From NCBI RefSeq assembly GCF_036345255.1, contig NZ_CP107783.1:3831501-3895500 (forward strand): DNA of 64,000 bases. The letters run 5' to 3'. Below are positions 40,648-50,819 of this stretch, piece after piece. Below the pieces are notes generated by a model. The model was not told where the DNA came from. It did not search any database and saw only the letters and a list, made by a program, of their open reading frames with translations. Every line of letters starts with the position of its first letter. Position 1 is the stretch's first letter. Made by a program: the position numbers and the translations under genes. The DNA is from Streptomyces sp. NBC_00569 (lineage in GTDB: Bacteria > Actinomycetota > Actinomycetes > Streptomycetales > Streptomycetaceae).

Positions 40648-41466
40648 TCAGTGGTGCTCGGCGAGCGCGCCCTGGATGTACGTGCAGGCGAGGAGCACGA
40701 AGACGTACGCCTGGACGGCCTGCACGAAAAGCTCGAAGAGGATCATGACGACGGTCATGACGAACGAGACGCCCGCGGCCGGGATCATGTAGCTGTTCAG
40801 CAGGTACCAGGAGGCAACGGTGAACATGACCAGCATCAGGTGACCGGCGAACATGTTCGCGAACAGTCGCACCGCGTGCGTGAACGGCCGGACGAGCAGG
40901 TTCGAGAAGAACTCGATGAACGAGACGAGCCACTTGATCGGGCCGAGCGAGTTGTCGTAGCCCGTGATGTTCTTCCAGCCGCCCACGAAACCGTGGCGCT
41001 TGAAGGTCAGCGGCACCCAGATCAGGTAGACGATGACGGCGAGCACGATCGGGTACGCGATGACCGACGACACCGGGAACTGGGCCAGCGGAATCACGGA
41101 CCACACGTTCATGATCCAGATGAAGAAGAACATCGAGACCATGACGGGGACGTACTTCTCGCCCTCCTTCTTGCCGAGGGTCTCGTAGACGATGTTGCGG
41201 CGTACGAAGTCGTACCCCGCCTCACCGATCATCTGGAGCTTCCCCGGGACCACCTTGGCTCGGCCGAAGGCGGCGTAGAAGAGGCTCATGATGACCAGCG
41301 TCGTCAACAGGGCAAGCAGCATCACCTTGTTGAACTCGAACCCGCCGACGGTGAAGATCGGCTGGAACAGGAACGAGTGCAGACCGGGAGCCGGAAAGCC
41401 GCAGCCGTTGTCGGACAGGATCCGACAGCTCCAGTCAAAGGCGAGCTCAGTCTGGTCAGCACTCAC
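40648..41466 (-). CDS. atpB: ATP synthase F0 subunit a
   Basis: A 272-residue membrane subunit forming the proton half-channels. Conserved parts are MIGEAGYDFVRRNIVYETLG, the essential arginine in THAVRLFANMFAGHLMLVMF, and FELFVQAVQAYVFVLLACTY near the C-terminus. Two adjacent GTG codons (41469 and 41466) can start it; 41466 has better spacing to GGAG. The gap to atpI is 225 bp. Confidence 0.96.
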   Translation of the reverse strand: MSADQTELAFDWSCRILSDNGCGFPAPGLHSFLFQPIFTVGGFEFNKVMLLALLTTLVIMSLFYAAFGRAKVVPGKLQMIGEAGYDFVRRNIVYETLGKKEGEKYVPVMVSMFFFIWIMNVWSVIPLAQFPVSSVIAYPIVLAVIVYLIWVPLTFKRHGFVGGWKNITGYDNSLGPIKWLVSFIEFFSNLLVRPFTHAVRLFANMFAGHLMLVMFTVASWYLLNSYMIPAAGVSFVMTVVMILFELFVQAVQAYVFVLLACTYIQGALAEHH

Positions 41467-41691
41467 CACGGGCTCCTTCGGCGTGACGCATAGGTACGGC
41501 AACCTCGTTGTGTCGTTGCGGCGCGCAGCCGCGGATCGGCACCGGTCTGGTGTTTCGGATGTGGGGGCGGCAGGCAGGCAGTGAGCCTCGCAGTCGAGCA
41601 GGCGTCAGCTCAGATGCCCGCGCCCGCAGTGCCGCAGTTGGCACCGGACGATAGCAGTAACGCGAACCCGCACTTATCCCGCCCCTACCCC

Positions 41692-42141
41692 TCATGACGA
41701 CGACCCTGAATTCTCGGGCTTGTCACTCTTCTCGGAGTCTTTCGCCGAGTCGGGATCGATATAGAAAATCTTGGCCTTCATGTGCGCACGCGCCTGCGCG
41801 GCCATCCATACGACGGTGGCGGCGACGAGCGATGCGGCGAAGGCCTTGGGGTTGAACAGTGTCGTGTCCTTGAAGACGGCGACGAAGATCAGAAGCAGCA
41901 GCAACTGGGCGACATAGAGCATCAGCCCCATCGCCTGGAAGAGCTGCGGAAGCGATTTTGCCGTCCGCTGGAGGACGACCTGCCCGAGGCCCATGAAGAC
42001 GATGACGACCACCGTGCCGATGACAGCGCCGAGCGCCCCCTTGCCGCCGGCGAGCACACCACTGATCACGGCGGCGATCGCGCCGGCAATGGCTGTGGGC
42101 ACAACGGCCTGGAGGAGGATCCGTGCGTCATTCGAGGGCAT
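41692..42141 (-). CDS. atpI: ATP synthase protein I
   Basis: A 149-residue membrane protein with four helices (QAVVPTAIAGAIAAVISGVL, ALGAVIGTVVVIVFMGLGQV, MGLMLYVAQLLLLLIFVAVF, AFAASLVAATVVWMAAQARA) and a hydrophilic tail. AtpI helps assemble the c ring and may carry cations. It heads the operon; the operon promoter is likely in the 262 bp up to 42404. Start ATG 42141 behind GGAG. Confidence 0.9.
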   Translation of the reverse strand: MPSNDARILLQAVVPTAIAGAIAAVISGVLAGGKGALGAVIGTVVVIVFMGLGQVVLQRTAKSLPQLFQAMGLMLYVAQLLLLLIFVAVFKDTTLFNPKAFAASLVAATVVWMAAQARAHMKAKIFYIDPDSAKDSEKSDKPENSGSSS

Positions 42142-42403
42142 GGCGGCAGCTCCGCTAACTGGACGGGGGCAGGGTGTCGTCATGGACGAGCGTAGACCGG
42201 GGCCGAGAGGGAACTTCGGGCCAATGGGCCGTCGCACTACGGTCCTTCGGCTCTATCCCCGGGTCTCGTGAACGGTATCACAAACTATTTGATGAGGTCT
42301 TTACCTCTACGGTGTGCTCACTGTCACACGTGAGAGGTAATCCGCCCGTCTGTGCAAAAACCGAGCCAACTTGTCTGGTAATGAGGCGTTTTCGTCCCGC
42401 GCA

Positions 42404-43780
42404 TCAGCGCGACGAGTGCGCCTTGCGCCGATCCAGGAAGCGCGAACGGGGGCCAATGGCTGTTGCCCCGTTGACTCCTGCGGGCATCGGCGTGCGCGCA
42501 CCCTCGTCCTCGGACGTCTCCGCAGCCGCGTCTGTCCCGGCCGCCTCGGCTTCGTCCTGCGCCGCGTACGACGGTGAGCTGCCCGCCACCTCGGCGGCCG
42601 CCTGCGCGGCCCGCCTGCGCCGGTAGCGCGGCGGCAGGAAGACCTCCGCCCAGCGCGGGGCGCGCGGCGTGAAGCGCGGCAGCAGAAGCAGTACGAGACC
42701 GACGAAGCTCAGCGCGACGATCGCCAGGACGATCCACATGGACGTCGAGTGGACGGAGTAGGCGACCGCGCCGAAGGACAGCAGCGCCGACCAGAAGTAC
42801 ATGATCAGGACCGCGCGACTGTGGGAGTGGCCGATCTCCAGGAGTCGGTGGTGCAGGTGCCCGCGGTCGGCGGCGAACGGCGACTGGCCCTTCCACGTAC
42901 GGCGCACGATCGCGAGGACCAGGTCCGCGAACGGCACCGCGATGATCGTCAGCGGCATCAGCAGCGGGATGAAGACCGGCACCATCGCGTGAGTGGCGTC
43001 ACGGGTGCCGCCGAAGTTCAGCTTCATCAGGCTCGGGTCGACCTGGCCGGTGATGGAGATGGCGCCGGCGGACAGGACGAGCCCGATGAGCATCGACCCG
43101 GAGTCGCCCATGAAGATCCTGGCGGGGTGCATGTTGTGCGGCAGGAAGCCCAGACACATGCCGATCAGGATCGCCGCGAACAGCGTCGCGGGGGCGGCCG
43201 CCTCGATGCCGTAGCCGTACCAGAGGCGGTACGAGTACAGGAAGAACGCCGACGCGGCGATGCACACCATGCCGGACGCGAGGCCGTCGAGGCCGTCCAC
43301 GAAGTTGACCGCGTTGATGCTGATCACGACCAGGGCGACGGTGAGGAGCGTGCCCTGCCACTGCGTGAGCGAGACCGTGCCCACACCCGGGATCGGCAGC
43401 CACAGGATCGTCAGACCCTGCATGACCATGACGCCGGCGGCGATCATCTGGCCGCCCAGCTTGATCAGGGCGTCGATCTCGAACTTGTCGTCCAGGACGC
43501 CGATCAGCCAGATCAGGGCGGCTCCGGAGAGCAACGCCCGCGGCTCGTTCGACATCTTGAAGACGGGGCTGAGGTTCGTCAGGTGGTCCGCGACGAGGAG
43601 ACCCGCGCACAGGCCGAAGAACATGGCGATCCCGCCGAGCCGGGGCGTGGGCTCCCGGTGCACGTCGCGGGCGCGGATCTCCGGCATGGCGCCGGCCACG
43701 ATCGCGAACTTCCGCACCGGACCGGTCAGCAGGTATGTCACCGCGGCCGTGATGCAGAGCGTCAGCAGGTATTCACGCAC
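42404..43780 (-). CDS. Undecaprenyl-phosphate glycosyl-1-phosphate transferase (WecA/TagO/MraY family)
   Basis: A 458-residue membrane enzyme that transfers a sugar-1-phosphate to polyprenyl phosphate, the first step in wall-polymer or linker synthesis. Family signatures: the Asp pair in IGVLDDKFEID, NFVDGLDGLASG, ARIFMGDSGSMLIG and the cytosolic RGHLHHRLLEIGHS. The start is GTG 43780 behind GGGGAAG. The last 70 residues are disordered and not in the family core. This is the likely WecA/TagO homologue; the LCP protein at 49485 may attach its product. Confidence 0.92.
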   Translation of the reverse strand: MREYLLTLCITAAVTYLLTGPVRKFAIVAGAMPEIRARDVHREPTPRLGGIAMFFGLCAGLLVADHLTNLSPVFKMSNEPRALLSGAALIWLIGVLDDKFEIDALIKLGGQMIAAGVMVMQGLTILWLPIPGVGTVSLTQWQGTLLTVALVVISINAVNFVDGLDGLASGMVCIAASAFFLYSYRLWYGYGIEAAAPATLFAAILIGMCLGFLPHNMHPARIFMGDSGSMLIGLVLSAGAISITGQVDPSLMKLNFGGTRDATHAMVPVFIPLLMPLTIIAVPFADLVLAIVRRTWKGQSPFAADRGHLHHRLLEIGHSHSRAVLIMYFWSALLSFGAVAYSVHSTSMWIVLAIVALSFVGLVLLLLPRFTPRAPRWAEVFLPPRYRRRRAAQAAAEVAGSSPSYAAQDEAEAAGTDAAAETSEDEGARTPMPAGVNGATAIGPRSRFLDRRKAHSSR

Positions 43781-43909
43781 GGGCTTCCCCACAGATATCG
43801 CTGGCCATCTCAGCCCCACACCCTAGCTTCGCGCGCATGTGGTGAAGGACTGCCGGGTAGCGATGATGGTTGCACGAGTGACGGGCCACCCCTGCCCGCC
43901 TACCCCTGT

Positions 43910-45178
<1,269 letters not shown>

Positions 45179-45318
45179 CTTGGGCTCCGGGCCTCGCGGG
45201 GGTGACCTCAAAACCAATGTAGGCCCGCACCGCCCGCGGCGCCCGAAACTCGGGTACGAGCGGGTAATCCGGCAGACGCTGTCACTTCGTTCGGCGGCAG
45301 TCCGGGACATCGGTCGGC

Positions 45319-45597
45319 GCCGTCACCACGGGATCCAGCGCCTCGCCGAGCCACTCCGACGCGCCACTCGCACCGCTCGGAGCCTCCCCGGCTTCACAGC
45401 GCTGCGCCGGACTGCGCCCGCCGCCTCAACCGCAGGCCGCAACACCCGTCAAAGCCGTCGCCACGGGATCCGGAGCCCCCTCAGCGCGCCACTCGCACCG
45501 CTCGGCCCCACAGCGCCTCCCCGGCTTCTCGGCGCCGGTCTGCGCCCGCCGGATCAACGGCAGGCCGGAACACCCGTCAAGGCCGTCACCACGGGAT
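45319..45597. repeat. Tandem duplication of the phosphatase-like gene 3' end
   Basis: The segment starting GCCGTC, then CACGGGATCC, begins at 45319, 45454 and 45582, giving periods of about 135 and 128 bp. The third copy is the real 3' end of the phosphatase-like gene, and the two others lie in the 375-bp gap before glyA. Shared blocks include GCCACTCGCACCGCTCGG and CAACACCCGTCAA or GAACACCCGTCAA. The copies are degenerate and not expressed in frame. I see no other gene in the 45179-45553 gap. Confidence 0.8.
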
Positions 45598-46195
45598 CCA
45601 GTGCCTCGCTGATCTCCTCGCCGACCGAGCGGAAGAACGGCAGAGGTGCGCCGTACGGGTCGTAGACCTCGTCGGCCTCGGCGTTCGGGGCGAGAAGCCA
45701 CCCGCGTAGAGCCGCCGCGGCGCGCACCAGTGCGCGTGCGCGCTCCACCACGCCGCCGTCCAGCGGGTCGGGCAGCGTGGCCGGGTCGATGGCCTGGACG
45801 AGGCGCGTGAACTCCTTCAGCGTGAAGGTGCGCAGGCCCGCGCTGTGGCCCATCGAGATGACCTGGGCGCGGTGGTCGCGGGTGGCCGTGAGGACCAGGT
45901 CCGCGCGGATCACGTGGTCGTCGAGGAGCTCGCGCCCCACGAAGCCGGAGGCGTCCGCACCGAAGTCCGCGAGGACGGCCTCGGCATTGGCCTCCATGGG
46001 CGCGCCCTCGTGGCCCCAGGTGCCCGCGCTCTCGACGATCAGACCGCGTACGAGGGGGTCCCCGAGCCTGCCCACCAGGGCATGCCGGGTCAGCCGCTCG
46101 GTGATCGGCGAGCGGCACACGTTGCCGGTGCTGACATGGAGGATGCGGAAGGAGTCCCCGGTGCCTATGCCACGCCCCGTCTCAGGGGCTGTCAA
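45554..46195 (-). CDS. Low-molecular-weight phosphotyrosine phosphatase-like protein, nucleophile missing
   Basis: A 213-residue protein started at TTG 46195, which overlaps the tsaC stop (TTGA) behind GAGGTGG. The fold is LMW-PTP: RILHVSTGNVCRSPITERL, LIVESAGTWGHEGAPM, DLVLTATRDHRAQV and VYDPYGAPLPFF. In the family the loop is C-x-G-N-x-C-R-S; here the nucleophilic cysteine is Ser22 while Cys27 and Arg28 remain. It may therefore bind phospho-ligands or nucleotides without the normal catalysis. The gene is usually annotated as a phosphatase; the sequence does not support that activity. Confidence 0.85.
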   Translation of the reverse strand: MTAPETGRGIGTGDSFRILHVSTGNVCRSPITERLTRHALVGRLGDPLVRGLIVESAGTWGHEGAPMEANAEAVLADFGADASGFVGRELLDDHVIRADLVLTATRDHRAQVISMGHSAGLRTFTLKEFTRLVQAIDPATLPDPLDGGVVERARALVRAAAALRGWLLAPNAEADEVYDPYGAPLPFFRSVGEEISEALDPVVTALTGVPACR

Positions 46196-46839
46196 TTCGC
46201 CACCTCGAGGTCGGGTACGACCTTGCGCAGCTCGTCCGCGGTCAGGGCACCCGCGCGCAGGAGCACCGGAACCTTCCCGGTCACGTCGACGATCGAGGAC
46301 GGGACGATGCCGGGCGTGGGGCCGCCGTCGAGGTAGACGGAGACGGAGTCGCCGAGCATGTCCTGCGCGGCGTCGCAGTCCTCGGGGGCGGGGTGCCCCG
46401 TGAGGTTCGCGGAGGACACGGCCATGGGGCCGACCTCGGTGAGCAGCTCGATCGCGACCGGGTGCAGGGGCATGCGGACGGCGACGGTGCCACGGGTGTC
46501 CCCGAGGTCCCACGCCAGGGACGGCTGGTGCTTGGCGACGAGCGTGAGAGCGCCCGGCCAGAACGCGTCGACGAGTTCCCAGGCCATCTCGGAGAAGTCC
46601 GTGACGAGGCCGTGCAGCGTGTTCGGGGAGCCGATGAGGACAGGGGTCGGCATGTTGCGGCCGCGCCCCTTGGCGTCCAGCAGGTCGGCGACGGCCTCGG
46701 AGGTGAAGGCGTCGGCGCCGATGCCGTACACGGTGTCGGTGGGCAGCACGACCAGCTCACCGCGGCGGACGGCGGACGCGGCTTCCCGCAGACCGGTCGT
46801 ACGGTCCGACGCGTCGTTGGTGTCGTATCGCCGAGCCAT
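46192..46839 (-). CDS. L-threonylcarbamoyladenylate synthase (Sua5/YrdC/TsaC)
   Basis: A 215-residue protein that makes threonylcarbamoyl-AMP for the t6A37 modification of tRNAs reading ANN codons. Motifs are VVLPTDTVYGIGADAF, GRGRNMPTPVLIGS, FWPGALTLV, TVAVRMPLHP and GPMAVSSANLTGHPAP, followed by PSSIVDVTG. The short YrdC-only form lacks the Sua5 C-terminal domain. The ATG at 46839 abuts the TAA of a 36-codon ORF whose end supplies the GAGGAGG ribosome site. It lies in the prfA-prmC-tsaC cluster. Confidence 0.94.
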   Translation of the reverse strand: MARRYDTNDASDRTTGLREAASAVRRGELVVLPTDTVYGIGADAFTSEAVADLLDAKGRGRNMPTPVLIGSPNTLHGLVTDFSEMAWELVDAFWPGALTLVAKHQPSLAWDLGDTRGTVAVRMPLHPVAIELLTEVGPMAVSSANLTGHPAPEDCDAAQDMLGDSVSVYLDGGPTPGIVPSSIVDVTGKVPVLLRAGALTADELRKVVPDLEVAN

Positions 46840-46950
46840 TTAGCGGGCCTCCTCGTACACGAAGTACACGTAGTCCATGCGAGAGATGCGGGGGGTGCGG
46901 CAACTGCTGGTGCTGTCGCTGCTGTTGCCGCGCTGATTCTGTCGCGTCAC
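46840..46950 (-). CDS. Putative 36-residue small protein between prmC and tsaC
   Basis: The GTG start overlaps the prmC stop by GTGA and the TAA stop abuts the tsaC ATG, so the frame fills the gap exactly. The product begins VTRQNQRGNSSDST, with a polar head, and ends RMDYVYFVYEEAR. The aromatic C-terminus is not the Arg/Ala/Pro-rich sequence expected from a chance GC-rich frame. It may be a real small protein or a coupling leader that carries ribosomes into tsaC. I do not recognise a family. Confidence 0.45.
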   Translation of the reverse strand: MTRQNQRGNSSDSTSSCRTPRISRMDYVYFVYEEAR

Positions 46951-47828
46951 GGCATCGCCTTGCGGGCGGTCGCGAAGCGCGGGCGGTTGTTCAGGTCGGG
47001 GTGGTCGGCGGCGTCGGCCCAGCCCCGTTCCTCGGTGAAGATCCACGGGACCTGGCCGCCCTGGGTGTCGGCGTGCTCCACGACGACGACGCCACCGGGG
47101 CGCAGCAGGCGGTGCGCGGTGCGCTCGATGCCGCGGATCAGGTGGAGCCCGTCCTCGCCGGAGAACAGCGCGAGTTCGGGGTCGTGGTCGCGGGCCTCGG
47201 GGGCGACGTACTCCCACTCGGTGAGCGGGATGTACGGCGGGTTGGAGACCACCAGGTCGACCTGGCCGTCGAGCTCGGGGAAGGCCTCCAGGGCGTCTCC
47301 CTGGCGCAGATCGACCCTGGACCCCTCGACGTTCTTGCGCGTCCAGCGCAGGGCGTCCTCGGACAGCTCCACGGCGTGCACCCGGGAGCGCGGGACCTCC
47401 TGCGCGAGGGCGAGCGCTATGGCGCCCGAGCCCGTGCACAGGTCGACGATGAGCGGCTCGACGACGTCCATGGCCCGTACGGCGTCTATGGCCCAGCCGA
47501 CCACGGACTCCGTCTCGGGCCGCGGCACGAACACGCCCGGCCCCACCTGGAGTTCGAGGTAGCGGAAGTAGGCGCGCCCGGTGATGTGCTGGAGCGGCTC
47601 ACGGGCCTCGCGGCGCGCGGTGACCTCCCAGTAACGGGCGTCGAAGTCCGCGTCCTTGACCAGATGCAGCTCGCCCCGCTTCACGCCGTGCACGAAGGCG
47701 GCGAGCTCCTCCGCGTCGTTGCGGGGCGAGGGCACGCCCGCGTCGGCGAGGCGCTGGGTGGCCTGGGCGACTTCCGCGAGCAGCACGCTGCGGGGGTTTG
47801 GGGGTCGCCCCCCAAGATGTTGCTGCAC
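46947..47828 (-). CDS. prmC: Peptide chain release factor N5-glutamine methyltransferase
   Basis: A methyltransferase (293 residues from GTG 47828) that methylates the GGQ glutamine of release factors. It shows the AdoMet motif VDLCTGSGAIALALA and the catalytic NPPYIPLTEWEY. GGAGG lies six bases before GTG 47828, but the conserved protein begins about 14 residues later at VLLAEVAQATQRLA (GTG 47786, no ribosome site). The extra residues come from a G/C palindrome at 47798-47815. It follows prfA, its substrate gene, by 40 bp. Confidence 0.93.
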   Translation of the reverse strand: MQQHLGGRPPNPRSVLLAEVAQATQRLADAGVPSPRNDAEELAAFVHGVKRGELHLVKDADFDARYWEVTARREAREPLQHITGRAYFRYLELQVGPGVFVPRPETESVVGWAIDAVRAMDVVEPLIVDLCTGSGAIALALAQEVPRSRVHAVELSEDALRWTRKNVEGSRVDLRQGDALEAFPELDGQVDLVVSNPPYIPLTEWEYVAPEARDHDPELALFSGEDGLHLIRGIERTAHRLLRPGGVVVVEHADTQGGQVPWIFTEERGWADAADHPDLNNRPRFATARKAMP

Positions 47829-47868
47829 GCTGGTCCTCCGGGGCTGAGCTGGTCTTTTTTGGTGTGGC

Positions 47869-48945
47869 TTAGGCGGCGGCGAGCTTGGCGGCCGAGTCGG
47901 CGTCGAGGCAGGCCTGGATCACCGGGTCGAGCTCACCGTCGAGCACCTGGTCCAAGTTGTACGCCTTGAAACCGACGCGGTGGTCCGAGATGCGGTTCTC
48001 GGGGAAGTTGTACGTACGGATCTTCTCGGAGCGGTCGACGGTGCGGACCTGGCTGCGACGGGCGTCCGCGGCCTCGGCCTCGGCCTTCTCCTGGGCAGCG
48101 GCGAGCAGCCTGGAACGCAGGATACGCATCGCCTGCTCCTTGTTCTGGAGCTGGCTCTTCTCGTTCTGGCAGGAAGCGACCACTCCGGTGGGCAGGTGCG
48201 TGATGCGCACCGCGGAGTCCGTCGTGTTGACGGACTGGCCGCCGGGGCCCGACGAGCGGTAGACGTCGATGCGGAGGTCGTTCGCGTGGATCTCGACATC
48301 GACCTCCTCGGCCTCGGGCGTCACGAGGACGCCGGCCGCGGAGGTGTGGATACGGCCCTGCGACTCGGTCGACGGCACACGCTGCACGCGGTGCACACCG
48401 CCCTCGTACTTCAGACGGGCCCAGACGCCCTGGCCGGGCTCGGTCGCGCCGTTGCCGCCCTTGGTCTTCACGGCGACCTGGACGTCCTTGTAGCCGCCCA
48501 GCTCGGACTCGGTGGCGTCGATGATCTCGGTCTTCCAGCCGACGCGCTCCGCGTACCGCAGATACATGCGCAGCAGGTCGCCGGCGAAGAGGGCCGACTC
48601 GTCGCCGCCCGCGCCCGCCTTGACCTCGAGGATGACGTCCTTGTCGTCGTTGGGGTCCCGGGGGACCAGCAGGAGCCGCAGCTTCTCGGTGATCTCCTCG
48701 CGCTGCTTCTCGAGGTCCTTGACCTCGGCGGCGAAGTCCGGGTCGTCCGCGGCGAATTCGCGCGCGGTCTCGATGTCGTCACCGGTCTGCTTCCAGGAGC
48801 GGTAGGTGGCGACGATCGGGGTCAGCTCGGCGTAGCGCTTGTTGAGCTTGCGCGCGTTCGCCTGGTCGGCGTGGACCGAGGGGTCCGCGAGCTTCGTCTC
48901 GAGATCGGCGTGCTCACCGATGAGGTCCTCGACGGCCTCGAACAT
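47869..48945 (-). CDS. prfA: Peptide chain release factor 1
   Basis: A 358-residue RF1 for UAA and UAG stops. The GGQ loop is [40 protein letters not shown] and [20 protein letters not shown] are typical. It lacks the frameshift arrangement of RF2. Start is ATG 48945 behind GGAGCCGGAG. It is clustered with prmC, which modifies its glutamine. Confidence 0.97.
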   Translation of the reverse strand: MFEAVEDLIGEHADLETKLADPSVHADQANARKLNKRYAELTPIVATYRSWKQTGDDIETAREFAADDPDFAAEVKDLEKQREEITEKLRLLLVPRDPNDDKDVILEVKAGAGGDESALFAGDLLRMYLRYAERVGWKTEIIDATESELGGYKDVQVAVKTKGGNGATEPGQGVWARLKYEGGVHRVQRVPSTESQGRIHTSAAGVLVTPEAEEVDVEIHANDLRIDVYRSSGPGGQSVNTTDSAVRITHLPTGVVASCQNEKSQLQNKEQAMRILRSRLLAAAQEKAEAEAADARRSQVRTVDRSEKIRTYNFPENRISDHRVGFKAYNLDQVLDGELDPVIQACLDADSAAKLAAA

Positions 48946-49090
48946 CTCCGGCTCCTGAAGTGAGGTACAGCGAAAGGGAACGGCCACCGGCCGGCCGGGG
49001 AAGACCCCCCGGGTCCCCGGCCAACCAAAAACAAGCACGCCGGTCCCGGCCCGCCCCGGAGGGCGGCCGTGGACCGGCGCAAGTGGCTCG

Positions 49091-49312
49091 CTACTTGTTG
49101 GCGGCAGCAGCCTTGCCGAAGCGGGCCTCGAAGCGGGCCACACGGCCACCGGTGTCGAGGATCTTCTGCTTGCCCGTGTAGAACGGGTGGCACTCGGAGC
49201 AGACCTCGGCACGGACGGTGCCGCTGGAGATCGTGCTGCGGGTGGTGAACGACGCGCCACAGGTGCAGCTGACCTGCGTCTCGACGTACTCGGGGTGGAT
49301 GTCGCGCTTCAA
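49091..49312 (-). CDS. rpmE: 50S ribosomal protein L31, zinc-binding type
   Basis: A 73-residue L31 with the four cysteines of the zinc form (CTCGASF and [15 protein letters not shown]). The start is TTG 49312 (reading [13 protein letters not shown]), fixed by GGAGAC upstream and by the conserved N-terminus; there is no alternative in-frame start. The zinc-free paralogue is usually elsewhere and Zur-controlled. It stands 145 bp before prfA. Confidence 0.95.
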   Translation of the reverse strand: MKRDIHPEYVETQVSCTCGASFTTRSTISSGTVRAEVCSECHPFYTGKQKILDTGGRVARFEARFGKAAAANK

Positions 49313-49484
49313 GGTGTCTCCTATGATCTCGGAGGGCTCCGGGTCGCTTCCGCGGATTGCGGGGGCGTGAACCGGGGCCGACGTACCAGTCTGCCAGGAC
49401 TGGCCGTATCCCCCAAAACCGGGGTCGGGGCGGAACTATTCCCGAAGGGTCACCGCCACGTGGTGACCGGCGTCCGCCGGCCGG

Positions 49485-50615
49485 CTAGTGGCTGGTCACC
49501 ACGGAGCCCGCGGCGCCCTTGTCACCGGCGGAGCCCTTGAGCGCGGAGGCCGGGACGGGCTGGTCCGTCTTGAGCGCCGCCCAGACCTTCGCGCCCGCCT
49601 TCTCCAGCGGGAGTACGCGGTTCGGGTCGGCGGGGTCGTACTGGACGGGGAGCGTCACCATCTTCATGTCTCCGGCGCCGATGCCCTTGAGGCCGCCCGC
49701 GAAGCCCGCCAGTTCGTTGACCGAGTTGAGCTCGGAGTCGGTGGTGACGGCGCTGGTGGCGGTGTCCGCGAGGTCGTAGAGCTTCTTGGGGCTGGTGAAG
49801 ACGCCGACGTCCTTGATCTGGTTGATCAGCGCCTTCATGAAGGCCTGCTGGAGCTGTATTCGGCCCAGGTCGCTGCCGTCGCCGACGGCGTGCCGGGTGC
49901 GGACGAGGCCGAGCGACTGCTCGCCGTCGAGGGTGTGCTTCCCGGCCGCCAGGTGCAGATGGCTCTTGTCGTCGTCTATGGCCTGCTGGGTGGTGATGTC
50001 GACGCCACCGAGGGTGTTGATGAGCTTCTTGAAGCCCGAGAAGTCGACCTCGACGTAGTGGTCCATGCGGATCCCGGACATCTTCTCGACCGTCTTGACG
50101 GCGCAGGCCGGGCCGCCGACCTCGTACGCCGTGTTGAACATCTGCTGATTGCCGCCCGCGACCGAGTTGCCTGCGCTGTCGGTGCAGGCCGGGCGGGTGA
50201 CGAGGGTGTCGCGAGGTATGGAGACCACGCTGGCCTTCTGGTGGCCCTTGTACACGTGGACGACCATCGCGGTGTCGGAGCGGGCACCGCCGCCGTCCTT
50301 CCCGTACTTGGCGTTCGCGCCCGAGCGCGAGTCCGAGCCGAGGACGAGGATGTCCATCGAGCCGTCGTCGACGTTCGCGGGGCGGTCGGGGCCGAGCGCG
50401 GCGTTGATGTCGACGCCCTTGATGTTCCCGTTGAGCTTGAAGTACAGGAAGCCGGCGCCCGCGCCCGCCAGGACGACGAGTCCCGCCGCGGTGCAGGCCG
50501 TGATGACGAGGGCCTTGCGGCGCCCGGCGCGCGGCTTGCGCCGTCGGCCGCCGCCTCCGCCGCCGCGGGTGGGGCGGCTCGGATCGGTGGTCGCGGGGCT
50601 GCTCTCGTCGGGCAT
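49485..50615 (-). CDS. LytR-CpsA-Psr (LCP) family wall-polymer transferase
   Basis: A 376-residue protein: Gly/Arg-rich cytosolic head (RGGGGGGRRRKPRAGRRKA), one membrane helix (ALVITACTAAGLVVLAGAGA) and the extracytoplasmic LCP domain with VLGSDSRSG, the arginine/aspartate pocket in ARSDTAMVVHV, SVVSIPRDTLV and GLVRTRHAVGDGSDLGRIQL. LCP enzymes move teichoic-acid-like or other polymers from lipid carriers to peptidoglycan. Start ATG 50615 with GAGGAG. Its substrate could come from the WecA-type enzyme at 42404. Confidence 0.92.
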   Translation of the reverse strand: MPDESSPATTDPSRPTRGGGGGGRRRKPRAGRRKALVITACTAAGLVVLAGAGAGFLYFKLNGNIKGVDINAALGPDRPANVDDGSMDILVLGSDSRSGANAKYGKDGGGARSDTAMVVHVYKGHQKASVVSIPRDTLVTRPACTDSAGNSVAGGNQQMFNTAYEVGGPACAVKTVEKMSGIRMDHYVEVDFSGFKKLINTLGGVDITTQQAIDDDKSHLHLAAGKHTLDGEQSLGLVRTRHAVGDGSDLGRIQLQQAFMKALINQIKDVGVFTSPKKLYDLADTATSAVTTDSELNSVNELAGFAGGLKGIGAGDMKMVTLPVQYDPADPNRVLPLEKAGAKVWAALKTDQPVPASALKGSAGDKGAAGSVVTSH

Positions 50616-50819
50616 GTGCTCCTCAGTCCTCAGCTGCTCTGTCGTCCGGTTACCCCCTGTTTGCAGGGTCAGGCGCGAATGGACGCTTCTTCGTCCGTCT
50701 CTTCGCGAGACGTGGAAACCGGGAAGAAGGGTTGCACAACGCGCCGTGCCCGCCGCGGGGCTCGCGACGGGCACGGAGAGTGCTGACATGAGCCGATCGT
50801 CCGGCTCTCACCTGCGGGT

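Noticed and set aside
45426..46118. Alternative frame ending in a second copy of the phosphatase-like C-terminus
   Set aside because: It runs out of frame through the phosphatase-like gene and ends in a degenerate repeat copy.
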